Below are positions 43,852-50,830 of a DNA stretch of 50,830 nucleotides, one piece after another; position 1 is the first letter of the stretch, and every line of letters starts with the position of its first letter. A model generated the notes under the pieces. The model was not told the DNA's origin and searched no databases. It saw only the letters and a list, made by a program, of their open reading frames with translations. The position numbers and the translations under genes are program-made. The stretch is from Bordetella parapertussis (GTDB lineage: Bacteria > Pseudomonadota > Gammaproteobacteria > Burkholderiales > Burkholderiaceae_B): NCBI GenBank assembly GCA_945862495.1, contig CAMAYM010000004.1:1-50830 (forward strand), in the 5' to 3' direction.

Positions 43852-44537
43852 CCGACTCACTGCACCCTCACACTGTTGCCAAATTTCTCCAAGAACACCC
43901 TGAATTTTTTGTCCAGTACTCGGAGTTATTTTCTACGCTTGAGGTTCCCCACCCACATCAGGCGCGTACCATTTCACTCGGTGAGCGTCAGATCATGACC
44001 TTGCGTGAACGCCTGCGCGACTTTGAATTCAGGCTCGCGGACTTGGTGCGTAACGCCGCGCTCAATGAAATCACAACTGACAAGCTCAATCGCTGGTGTG
44101 TGCGCATGTTGGCTGAGCCATCACCCTTACGCCTGCCTGGCGAAGTCGCACTGGGGCTCGCCGAACAATTCAACCTCCAAGAAGTCGCCCTGCGCGTTTG
44201 GGGACTCGATTTGCCCGCCGACGGTGTTGGCGCTCCCGTAGGTGAAGAAGTACACACTTACGCCAACGGCCTTGTTAATCCTTACTGCGGCAACGACACC
44301 GCCCTCACTCCAGCGAGCTGGCTACACGCTAAACCTGCTTCGCTCGCGGTTCTGCCGCTCCGTTCCGCGGTGGGGCAACCCGCCTTTGGCTTATTGGTCC
44401 TAGGTTCGGACGATCCCGAGCGCTTTGGTCCCGACATGGGTGTTGCATTTCTGCAAACCGTCAGCATCCTCGCCAGCTCAACGCTTTCACGTCTCAAGCC
44501 CGCTGGCACCCCGCTGCGCGCAGCCGACGACGCCTGA
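43848..44537 (+). CDS. DUF484-family (GAF-like) protein
   Basis: The 229-residue protein opens with the DUF484 pattern VAKFLQEHPEFFVQYSELFSTLEVPHPH, followed by SLGERQIMTLRERLRDFE and a GAF-like C-terminal half ending in SILASSTLSRL. The molecular function is unknown. The dapF / DUF484 / xerC order is common in Proteobacteria, and the gene overlaps dapF by 4 bases with xerC 14 bases downstream. Confidence 0.88.
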   Translation: MTDSLHPHTVAKFLQEHPEFFVQYSELFSTLEVPHPHQARTISLGERQIMTLRERLRDFEFRLADLVRNAALNEITTDKLNRWCVRMLAEPSPLRLPGEVALGLAEQFNLQEVALRVWGLDLPADGVGAPVGEEVHTYANGLVNPYCGNDTALTPASWLHAKPASLAVLPLRSAVGQPAFGLLVLGSDDPERFGPDMGVAFLQTVSILASSTLSRLKPAGTPLRAADDA

Positions 44538-44551
44538 ATACGCTCCCGCGC

Positions 44552-45523
44552 ATGTCTGACCCGACGCCGCTGACAGATCCGTCTGATCCCATTGCGGTCT
44601 GGCTCAAGCACCTCGAGGTCAACCGCCGCTATTCCGGACACACCCTTTCGGCCTACCGGCGTGACCTGCAACAGCTTGTCACGCTGGCCGATGGTAAACC
44701 GCTCGATCAGCTGGTTAACGGAAACATCCGACATTTTCTCGCCCGTCTGCATGGCCAGGGACACAGCGCCCGAAGCCTGGCGCGCATGCTCGCCGCTTGG
44801 CGGGGATTTTATAAATGGTGGGCGCCTCAGAGTCAGATGGCAGCCAATCCTGCGGCGGATGTCCGCGCTCCCAAGGCCGCACGCGGCCTACCCAAGGCGC
44901 TCTCCGTCGATCAAACGCAGGCGCTCCTGGAGGCGCCTGCGCTGGTCACAATGACCGACCCGGCTTCGCTGCGTGACCGCGCCATGTTTGAGCTGTTTTA
45001 CTCAAGTGGTTTGCGACTCTCCGAACTTGTCGGTCTTGATGTCGACTACACACAAAGTAAAACCTACAGCTCAGCTGGCTGGATCAATTTGAGCGATCGC
45101 GAGGTCAATGTTTTGGGTAAAGGCGGCAAGCGCCGCAGTGTCCCCATTGGCACCCAAGCCCTCGAATGTTTGGTGCGCTGGCTTGAGTCCCGTCAACAAT
45201 TTGTCCGCCCTCAGACAAGCGAAACCGATGCTGCAGCCCTTTTTATTGGGGTGCGTGGTGGCCGAATCAGCCCGCGCGTCGTGCAAAGTCAACTGACCAA
45301 GCTGGTCAAGCTGGCAGGCTTGCCCACGCATGTTCACCCCCACGTCTTACGTCATAGTTTTGCCAGTCACGTTTTACAATCCGCACAAGATTTGCGGGCT
45401 GTTCAAGAAATGCTTGGCCATGCCAATATTTCTACGACTCAGCTCTATACCAAGCTGGATTTTCAGCATTTAGCCAAAGCTTACGACTCCGCGCACCCGC
45501 GCGCCGGAAGAAAAAGCGAATAA
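44552..45523 (+). CDS. xerC: Tyrosine recombinase XerC
   Basis: The 323-residue recombinase resolves chromosome dimers at dif together with XerD and FtsK. It has the SAM-like N-terminal DNA-binding domain (about 11-95). The catalytic set is R155, K190, H264, R267, H290 and nucleophile Y299, in LRLSEL, LGKGGK, HVLRHSFASH, LGHANIS and TQLYTKL. Its place after dapF and DUF484 fits XerC, not XerD. A loop around 165-176 (DYTQSKTYSSAG) is slightly longer than usual. Confidence 0.93.
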   Translation: MSDPTPLTDPSDPIAVWLKHLEVNRRYSGHTLSAYRRDLQQLVTLADGKPLDQLVNGNIRHFLARLHGQGHSARSLARMLAAWRGFYKWWAPQSQMAANPAADVRAPKAARGLPKALSVDQTQALLEAPALVTMTDPASLRDRAMFELFYSSGLRLSELVGLDVDYTQSKTYSSAGWINLSDREVNVLGKGGKRRSVPIGTQALECLVRWLESRQQFVRPQTSETDAAALFIGVRGGRISPRVVQSQLTKLVKLAGLPTHVHPHVLRHSFASHVLQSAQDLRAVQEMLGHANISTTQLYTKLDFQHLAKAYDSAHPRAGRKSE

Positions 45524-45542
45524 AAACATATGGTTATGTTTT
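45523..45542. repeat. AT-rich palindrome at the end of xerC
   Basis: AAAACATA-TGGT-TATGTTTT forms a perfect 8-bp inverted repeat starting in the xerC stop codon. It could be a weak terminator (the 3' arm ends in TTTT) or a metal-regulator operator for the cobW gene, though it is 240 bases from that start. Sequence alone does not decide. Confidence 0.35.
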
Positions 45543-45659
45543 CAAAACTTATCGGCGCTTGCCAGGGGCTTGAAATTTGGCCCATCCACCCCATATATGT
45601 GTGTGATGTTTAGGCGTGTTGCTCAAATTGGCGATCAGATTAAGATGACATTTTCATGT

Positions 45660-45714
45660 CAGCCTAAATCTTTAGAATGTTTGCCGGAAGGCTTAGGCTG
45701 TGCTGTAATCCGGC
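45660..45714 (+). promoter_or_regulatory. Interlocked inverted repeats (possible pseudoknot) before cobW
   Basis: CAGCCTAA (45660-45667) pairs perfectly with TTAGGCTG (45693-45700). GCCGGA (45683-45688), inside the first loop, pairs with TCCGGC (45709-45714), beyond the first stem. The two helices interlock, giving either an H-type pseudoknot or two mutually exclusive hairpins, 69 bases before the cobW start. It matches no riboswitch I recognise; no cobalamin-riboswitch box was seen. Confidence 0.4.
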
Positions 45715-45782
45715 GTTCGCGTTAGGTCTGATCACTCGCCTAATGCCCTGCTTTTTTACCCGTTTTTGAAGTTAACCTGATC

Positions 45783-46961
45783 ATGAACTCCCCTCGCAGT
45801 ATCGACCAAATGGTCCCCGTCACCATCCTCACCGGCTTTCTCGGCGCAGGAAAAACCACGCTTTTAAAACGCATCCTGACGGAGTACCACGGTAAGCGTA
45901 TCGCGGTCATCGAAAACGAATTCGGACCCGAAAGCATCGACAACGAACTTCTCGTCCAAGATCAGGAAGAGGAAATCATCGAGCTGTCTAACGGTTGCGT
46001 CTGCTGCACCGTGCGTGGCGATTTGATGCGCACCTTGATTGACCTGCGCAAGCGCCACGAAAGCGGCGAATTGAAATTTGAACGCGTGATTATTGAGACG
46101 ACCGGCATGGCCAACCCAGGTCCGGTGTGCCAGACGTTTTTCATGGACGATGACATTGCCGAGTACTACCGCCTTGACGCGGTGGTGACGATCGTCGATG
46201 CCAAACACGGCATGGAAACACTCGATGAGCAAGAAGAAGCACAAAAACAAGTCGGCTTCGCAGATCGCATCCTAATCTCCAAAAAAGATTTGGTGACTGA
46301 GGCCGAGTACGCGGCACTGCGTCGCCGCATCGTCAATATGAACCCGCGTGCTGCGATCGAGGCTGTTAATTTCGGCGATACCGATCTGAAAAAGATCATC
46401 GATATCAGCGGCTTTAATCTCAACACCATTTTAGATATCGACCCGCTATTTCTGGCCGATGATCATCCCGACGCCGCGCATGATCATGAGCATGATCACA
46501 GCCATTGCGATCACGATCATGGACACTGCGATCATGAGCACGGACACGATCATGGACATGATCACGCACCTACCCACGATCACGGTCATGATCACGATGC
46601 TGCGACCTGCACCAATCCCGACCACAACCATGGTCACCAGCACGCCAAGCCCGCGCACAACGACAACATCGGTGCGTTTGTTTTCAAGTCAGACAAACCC
46701 TTTGATCCAGAACGTCTCGAAGAATTTCTCGGTGGCGTCGTTCAGGTCTATGGACCCGATCTGCTGCGCTACAAGGGCATTCTTTACATGAAGGGCATCA
46801 ATAAACGGATGCTCTTTCAAGGCGTCCATATGTTGATGGGTGCCGAACCCGGCAAACCCTGGCTCGCGAACGAAAAAAAGAACACCAAAATGGTCTTTAT
46901 CGGACGCAAACTGCCTCAAGAAATTTTTACCAAAGGTCTGGAACAGTGCCTGGCCAAGTAG
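45783..46961 (+). CDS. CobW/COG0523-family GTPase with His-rich metal-binding segment
   Basis: The 392-residue G3E GTPase has P-loop GFLGAGKTT (18-26) and the metal-binding CXCC motif C72-V-C74-C75. It has Walker-B-like ETTGMANPGPV, a guanine-specificity region SKKDL, and a C-terminal CobW_C domain (about 300-390). A histidine/aspartate-rich stretch (about 226-286) contains more than twenty His, mostly as DHxH repeats, and should buffer or deliver Zn2+ or a similar metal. A role as zinc metallochaperone is likely, while a link to cobalamin is possible but unproven. No classical Zur box was recognised. Confidence 0.9.
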   Translation: MNSPRSIDQMVPVTILTGFLGAGKTTLLKRILTEYHGKRIAVIENEFGPESIDNELLVQDQEEEIIELSNGCVCCTVRGDLMRTLIDLRKRHESGELKFERVIIETTGMANPGPVCQTFFMDDDIAEYYRLDAVVTIVDAKHGMETLDEQEEAQKQVGFADRILISKKDLVTEAEYAALRRRIVNMNPRAAIEAVNFGDTDLKKIIDISGFNLNTILDIDPLFLADDHPDAAHDHEHDHSHCDHDHGHCDHEHGHDHGHDHAPTHDHGHDHDAATCTNPDHNHGHQHAKPAHNDNIGAFVFKSDKPFDPERLEEFLGGVVQVYGPDLLRYKGILYMKGINKRMLFQGVHMLMGAEPGKPWLANEKKNTKMVFIGRKLPQEIFTKGLEQCLAK

Positions 46962-47006
46962 TCTCTCTGCGTTCTTGCGCTGAGCTTAATTAATGGAGTG
47001 TTTTTA

Positions 47007-47588
47007 ATGGTAACCAAGGCAGCAAAACCCGCAGCAAGCAAGGCGACTGCAGCAAAAGCCCCCGTATCCAAACAGGCCGCGGCCGCTAAAAAAGTAGCCC
47101 CCGCACCGGCAAAAACACCCGCTGTTGCCACCAAAGCGGTGCAAAAAAAGCCGGCGCTCTCTGGCGACATGTCAGAAAACAATTTGCCCACTGAGGCTGA
47201 GTTGTTGAAAATGCCTGAGTCCGATTACATGAACGAGCGTCAGCTCGGCTTTTTTCGCGATCGTCTCAGACAACTCGAGCAAGAGATCCTCAGCAACGCC
47301 GGTGCGACCACAGAAAATTTGCGCGAAACGCAATTTGTGCCTGATCCCGCTGATCGAGCCACGATCGAAGAAGAGCACGCACTCGAGTTGCGCACACGCG
47401 ATCGTGAACGCAAGCTGCTGAAAAAAGTCCAACAATCCATCGTGCGTATCGACGGTGGCGAGTATGGCTGGTGCGAAGAAACAGGTGAACCAATTGGCTT
47501 GCGTCGCCTGCTTGCACGCCCAACCGCAACCCTTTCTCTCGAAGCACAAGAGCGTCGGGAAATGCGACAGAAAATGTTTGGTGACTAA
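47007..47588 (+). CDS. dksA: RNA polymerase-binding transcription factor DksA
   Basis: The 193-residue factor enters the RNA polymerase secondary channel and works with ppGpp. The coiled-coil tip DPADRA (D113, D116, A118) is intact. Of the four zinc ligands of E. coli DksA only C156 remains; the others are T159, S177 and A180, so zinc is probably not bound. An Ala/Lys/Pro-rich extension (1-50) precedes the domain. ATG 47007 has GGAG 9 bases upstream; a GTG at 46998 is less likely. It lies 45 bases after the cobW gene. Confidence 0.92.
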   Translation: MVTKAAKPAASKATAAKAPVSKQAAAAKKVAPAPAKTPAVATKAVQKKPALSGDMSENNLPTEAELLKMPESDYMNERQLGFFRDRLRQLEQEILSNAGATTENLRETQFVPDPADRATIEEEHALELRTRDRERKLLKKVQQSIVRIDGGEYGWCEETGEPIGLRRLLARPTATLSLEAQERREMRQKMFGD

Positions 47589-47634
47589 TACCTGGATGTA
47601 AAGCCTGCGTTGAGTCTGCATACATTTCCCCAAG

Positions 47635-47672
47635 AGGGCACACTTGCTTCACCACGAGTGTGCCCTTTCACT
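47635..47672 (+). terminator. Intrinsic terminator between dksA and hslV
   Basis: A perfect 10-bp stem AGGGCACACT/AGTGTGCCCT (47635-47644 with 47657-47666) has a 12-base loop and is followed by TTCACTTTAT. The U-tract is interrupted, but the stem is strong and well placed 46 bases after the dksA stop. Confidence 0.75.
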
Positions 47673-47743
47673 TTATAGTGAATATCGCAGCTCGGTATTT
47701 ATTTTTCAGACAAGCACCTATACAAGCACTGAAGGTCACGCAT

Positions 47744-48280
47744 ATGGAACAGTTTCACGGCACCACTATTGTTTGCGTCCGACGCGGCAATCGCGTTGCA
47801 CTTGGCGGAGACGGTCAAGTCACGCTTGGTAACATCATCATCAAAGGGACTGCGCGCAAAATTCGCCGTCTCTATCATGACAAAATTCTCGCAGGCTTTG
47901 CCGGTGCGACAGCCGATGCATTTACGCTCCAAGAGCGTTTTGAGGGCAAGCTCGAAAAACACCAAGGCAACCTGATGCGTGCTGCGGTCGAACTCACCCG
48001 CGACTGGCGGACCGACCGCGTGCTGCGTCGCCTCGAAGCTATGTTGATCGTGGCCGATCGCGAGCACACACTGGTATTGACCGGCAATGGTGACGTGCTC
48101 GAACCTGAAAACGGACTCGCCGCCATTGGCTCAGGTGGTGCGTACGCACAATCCGCCGCCATGGCGCTCTTGCGTCACACCGAGCTCGCTCCCGAAGTCA
48201 TCGTCAAACAGTCGCTCGAAATCGCCGGCGACCTTTGCATCTATACCAATCAACAGCACCTGATTGAAACACTGGAATAA
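47744..48280 (+). CDS. hslV: ATP-dependent protease HslVU, peptidase subunit HslV
   Basis: The 178-residue proteasome-like subunit forms a double hexamer. Cleavage after MEQFHG would expose catalytic Thr7 (TTIVCVRRG), a longer propeptide than the single Met of E. coli HslV. GGDGQVTLG, GFAGATADAFTL, IGSGGAYAQSAA and the C-terminal IYTNQQHLIETL are typical. ATG 47744 is chosen over an upstream in-frame start on family length. hslU begins 2 bases after the stop. Confidence 0.95.
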   Translation: MEQFHGTTIVCVRRGNRVALGGDGQVTLGNIIIKGTARKIRRLYHDKILAGFAGATADAFTLQERFEGKLEKHQGNLMRAAVELTRDWRTDRVLRRLEAMLIVADREHTLVLTGNGDVLEPENGLAAIGSGGAYAQSAAMALLRHTELAPEVIVKQSLEIAGDLCIYTNQQHLIETLE

Positions 48281-48282
48281 TC

Positions 48283-49614
48283 ATGTCAGCCTCCACCATG
48301 ACACCTAGCGAGATCGTGTCCGAACTGGACAAATACATCGTTGGTCAAAACCGTGCCAAACGCTCTGTCGCCGTCGCCTTGCGCAACCGTTGGCGCCGTC
48401 AGCAAGTCGCCGAGCCTCTGCGTCACGAGATTCATCCAAAAAACATTCTGATGATTGGCCCCACCGGCGTCGGTAAAACCGAGATCGCTCGCAGACTCGC
48501 CAAGCTCGTCGATGCGCCCTTCATCAAAATCGAAGCGACCAAATTCACTGAAGTCGGTTATGTCGGCCGCGACGTCGACACCATCATTCGTGACCTCGCT
48601 GAGATCGCAATCAAACAAACGCGCGAACAAGAAATGAAGCGTGTCCGCTCGCTCGCCGAAGACTCCGCAGAAGACCGGATTCTCGACGTCTTGCTAACAC
48701 CTCCACGCGCGGCAGACGGCTCACCGATTCGCGAAGAAACCGCGACACGCCAGACCTTTCGCAAGCGTTTGCGCGAGGGTCATCTCGACACCACAGAGAT
48801 TGATATCGAAGTCGCGCAGCCCACGCCACAAATGGACATCATGACCCCACCGGGCATGGAAGACATGGCCGAGCAACTCAAGGGCATGTTTGCAGGTCTG
48901 TCACGCGACAAAACCAAGTCACGCAAAATGACGGTCAAAGAAGCCTTCAAGCTGTTGGTCGACGAAGAAGCTGCTAAGCGCGTCAACGAAGAAGATATCC
49001 GTTCAGTCGCAATTCAAAAAGTTGAACAGCACGGCATCGTCTTTCTCGATGAGATCGACAAAATCGCTGCGCGCCAAGAGTCCGGCGGTGCAGATGTGTC
49101 ACGCCAAGGTGTTCAGCGCGACTTGCTTCCCTTGGTTGAAGGCACGACCGTCACCACCAAGTACGGCATGATTCATACGGATCACATCTTGTTTATCGCC
49201 TCTGGTGCTTTTCACCTCTCGCGTCCCTCTGACTTGATCCCTGAACTCCAGGGTCGTTTTCCAATTCGCGTCGAGCTCGACTCGTTGACCGCCAAGGATT
49301 TTGTTCAGATTCTTTGCGATACCGACGCCTCTTTGACCAAGCAATACACCGCCCTGCTCGCCACTGAGTCTGTGCATCTGAACTTTACCGAGGAAGGCGT
49401 GGCACGGCTCGCAGAACTCGCCTTTGACGTTAACGAGCGCACTGAAAATATCGGTGCCCGCAGACTCTATACGGTGATGGAAAAGTTGTTAGAGGACTTG
49501 TCCTTTGATGCCACCAGCAGCAGTGGTCAAACAATCGTGATTGATGCGCGCTATGTCAACGACAAGCTCGCAGAAGCCGCAGCCAGTCAAGACCTTGCGC
49601 GCTACGTACTCTAA
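48283..49614 (+). CDS. hslU: ATP-dependent protease HslVU, ATPase subunit HslU
   Basis: The 443-residue AAA+ unfoldase feeds proteins to HslV. Visible are the N-terminal MTPSEIVSELDKYIVGQ, Walker A GPTGVGKT (59-66), pore loop GYVGRDV, the I-domain (about 110-240), Walker B in IVFLDEIDKIA, and sensor-2 region NIGARRLYTVME. The C-terminal ARYVL matches the HslV-activating tail. The start may be M1 or M6, both in frame. Confidence 0.96.
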   Translation: MSASTMTPSEIVSELDKYIVGQNRAKRSVAVALRNRWRRQQVAEPLRHEIHPKNILMIGPTGVGKTEIARRLAKLVDAPFIKIEATKFTEVGYVGRDVDTIIRDLAEIAIKQTREQEMKRVRSLAEDSAEDRILDVLLTPPRAADGSPIREETATRQTFRKRLREGHLDTTEIDIEVAQPTPQMDIMTPPGMEDMAEQLKGMFAGLSRDKTKSRKMTVKEAFKLLVDEEAAKRVNEEDIRSVAIQKVEQHGIVFLDEIDKIAARQESGGADVSRQGVQRDLLPLVEGTTVTTKYGMIHTDHILFIASGAFHLSRPSDLIPELQGRFPIRVELDSLTAKDFVQILCDTDASLTKQYTALLATESVHLNFTEEGVARLAELAFDVNERTENIGARRLYTVMEKLLEDLSFDATSSSGQTIVIDARYVNDKLAEAAASQDLARYVL

Positions 49615-49653
49615 CAATGCGTTTTCAACGCCCCTCACACTTCTAGGACTTTT

Positions 49654-50196
49654 ATGAGCACTCGACTTTCGATCATCGCAACCCGCACTGGAGACGATGG
49701 CTCAACAGGCTTGGGAGACGGTACGCGTGTACCAAAAGACAGTGCACGCGTTCAAGCCATGGGAGATGTGGACGAACTCAATAGCTGTCTGGGTGTGCTG
49801 TTGGCGGACGATGTGCCCGCAGACATTGCTTCGGCAATCGCCCCCGCGCAACACGTATTGTTTGACCTCGGCAGTGAGCTCGCCGTACCCGGTTATTTTT
49901 TGATGAAAGTCGAACAAGTCGCGTATCTGGATGAGCAGCTCAGCGTCTTTAATGCGCGGCTCGCGCCACTCAAGGAATTTATCTTGCCAGGTGGCACGCG
50001 CGCCGCATCACTTGCGCACGTTGCCCGTAGCGTCTGCCGACGCGCCGAACGCTCGGTCGTGGCCCTGCATCACGAGACGCCCTTGGGACCCTTGCCACAG
50101 CAGTACCTCAACCGACTCTCGGATTTATTGTTTGTTTTGGCAAGGTGCCTGAACCAAGCGGCAAAGCATCCTGATTCGCTTTGGAAGCGAGACTAG
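49654..50196 (+). CDS. PduO-type cob(I)alamin adenosyltransferase
   Basis: The 180-residue four-helix-bundle enzyme transfers adenosyl from ATP to cob(I)alamin to give coenzyme B12. The ATP-binding start TRTGDDGSTGLGDGTRVPKD, GDVDELNSCLGV, LPGGTRAASLAHVARSVCRRAER and the C-terminal LNRLSDLLFVLAR are diagnostic. It lies 39 bases after hslU. The presence of a CobW-family gene nearby is compatible with, but does not show, a shared cobalt role. Confidence 0.92.
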   Translation: MSTRLSIIATRTGDDGSTGLGDGTRVPKDSARVQAMGDVDELNSCLGVLLADDVPADIASAIAPAQHVLFDLGSELAVPGYFLMKVEQVAYLDEQLSVFNARLAPLKEFILPGGTRAASLAHVARSVCRRAERSVVALHHETPLGPLPQQYLNRLSDLLFVLARCLNQAAKHPDSLWKRD

Positions 50197-50204
50197 TTGT
50201 TAGA

Positions 50205-50795
50205 CTAACGCGTCTCGACACGCTCACGTAGCGCAAGAAACAGTCTGATCAAAATAATCGTCTCCGGGACTCCAGAGATGTACGCATCGTAGTAATCAAA
50301 GCTTGTCTCGGCAACGCCGGGATCAAAACCTGAGAGCCCATCTAGATAGGCATACACTTGCCACGCAATCAAGGGCAAGAGCCAAAGCGTGCGACCTTTA
50401 TCCACCGCTTGCTTTTTAATCAGCCAATACGCAAGGCCCATGAACGCTGCGATAAACAGCACAAACAAACCCATCGGAATGCTGAGAAAGCCACCGCTGT
50501 CTTCCAGAAACTCTGCCGCTGAGTTTGTCAGAAAATACGCCCCAATATTGAAAAAAGAGACGTAAAAATACATTTTCCAGAGCTCGGCTGGATTGTCAAA
50601 GGCCTTGAGTTTGACCGGTGCAACATCTGGGGTGGGAGGTGCGGTGACCTTAGGCGCTTCTGGTGGTGAAGAGGCTACAGGCGCGCTTGGTGTAACCGAT
50701 GGTATGTCACTCGACGCCTCCATTGCGCGCCCACAGGCATGACAGAAACGAGCATCTGCTGGATTTTTAGTACCACATGCGGTGCAAAACGACAT
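50205..50795 (-). CDS. Zinc-ribbon membrane protein of unknown function
   Basis: The 196-residue protein starts with a zinc ribbon (C4, C7, C18, C21 in CTACGT and CHACGR). A Pro/Ser/Ala-rich linker follows (about 28-60), then about three hydrophobic segments (about 75-95, 105-128, 138-152). The linker-ribbon-membrane layout is common in uncharacterised bacterial proteins. ATG 50795 is supported by GAGGAAAG upstream; a GTG one codon earlier is less likely. I do not recognise the membrane domain. It converges with the adenosyltransferase gene. Confidence 0.8.
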   Translation of the reverse strand: MSFCTACGTKNPADARFCHACGRAMEASSDIPSVTPSAPVASSPPEAPKVTAPPTPDVAPVKLKAFDNPAELWKMYFYVSFFNIGAYFLTNSAAEFLEDSGGFLSIPMGLFVLFIAAFMGLAYWLIKKQAVDKGRTLWLLPLIAWQVYAYLDGLSGFDPGVAETSFDYYDAYISGVPETIILIRLFLALRERVETR

Positions 50796-50810
50796 CACTT
50801 TCCTCTTCTC

Positions 50811-50830
50811 AGATCAAATCAGATCAAATC
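50811..50830. repeat. Tandem AGATCAAATC repeat at window end
   Basis: Two perfect head-to-tail 10-base copies run to the last base and may continue beyond it. They lie just upstream of the zinc-ribbon gene's ribosome site. Too little is visible to say more. Confidence 0.4.

Noticed and set aside
45524..45782. Cobalamin riboswitch before the CobW gene
   Set aside because: No B12-box-like GCCACTG or other conserved cobalamin-aptamer blocks were seen.

Overview
The window reads as ordinary chromosome from a betaproteobacterium, most likely Burkholderiales close to the Alcaligenaceae. The grounds are gene order and family type. Examples are ahcY / small 'holin-like' membrane protein / metF, rpe / gph / trpEGDC / ung, dapF / DUF484 / xerC, dksA / hslVU, an SAH riboswitch in front of ahcY, and a DksA of the type that lacks most zinc ligands. 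Base composition looks moderate (low fifties % GC by eye). I found no rRNA or tRNA genes, insertion sequences, prophage or CRISPR array. The first gene is cut by the window start. Both strands are densely and almost continuously coded.

Layout. 1-4.8 kb: tail of an NhaR-like regulator, a TRIC-type membrane channel, a secreted MetA-like beta-barrel candidate, a LysR regulator and a MATE exporter. 4.8-16.4 kb: transport and redox genes (Na+/solute symporter, cytochrome b561, TerC behind a yybP-ykoY manganese riboswitch, an SDR enzyme, a lipoprotein, beta-carbonic anhydrase, an MFS and a DMT transporter, an FMN L-lactate-type dehydrogenase, a YqhA-like protein, a Tat-exported PhoD phosphatase, an orphan FixJ-like regulator). 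16.4-22.1 kb, minus strand: AI-2E-family permease, D-2-hydroxyacid dehydrogenase, DsbC, a UbiH-type hydroxylase, MltA and ApaG. 22.1-28.5 kb, plus strand: rpe, gph, a trp leader peptide with attenuator, trpEGDC and ung.

28.5-36.7 kb: RhlE RNA helicase with an APRGD-repeat tail and a long leader, a MidA-like methyltransferase, then cca and a lytic transglycosylase (minus), 5-formyl-THF cyclo-ligase (plus) and metF (minus). 36.7-42.7 kb: a methyl-cycle block on the minus strand (metF, holin-like protein and ahcY under the SAH riboswitch; metK with a DUF1289 protein). Inside it lie a metallo-beta-lactamase-fold hydrolase and a divergent pair, a carboxymuconolactone-decarboxylase-like protein with a histone-H1-like Lys/Ala tail and a 3-hydroxyisobutyrate-dehydrogenase-like enzyme. 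42.9-50.8 kb, mostly plus strand: dapF, DUF484, xerC, a His-rich CobW GTPase, dksA, hslVU and a PduO-type cobalamin adenosyltransferase. A zinc-ribbon membrane protein on the minus strand ends the window.

The most informative non-coding features are four control regions: the Mn2+ riboswitch before terC, the trp attenuator, the SAH riboswitch with a hairpin holding the ahcY ribosome-binding site, and a possible pseudoknot leader before cobW. I did not find a clearly new multi-gene system. The strongest candidates for something little described are the Lys/Ala-tailed CMD protein with its coupled dehydrogenase and divergent lactonase-fold enzyme, and the uncharacterised cobW, metK and rhlE leaders.
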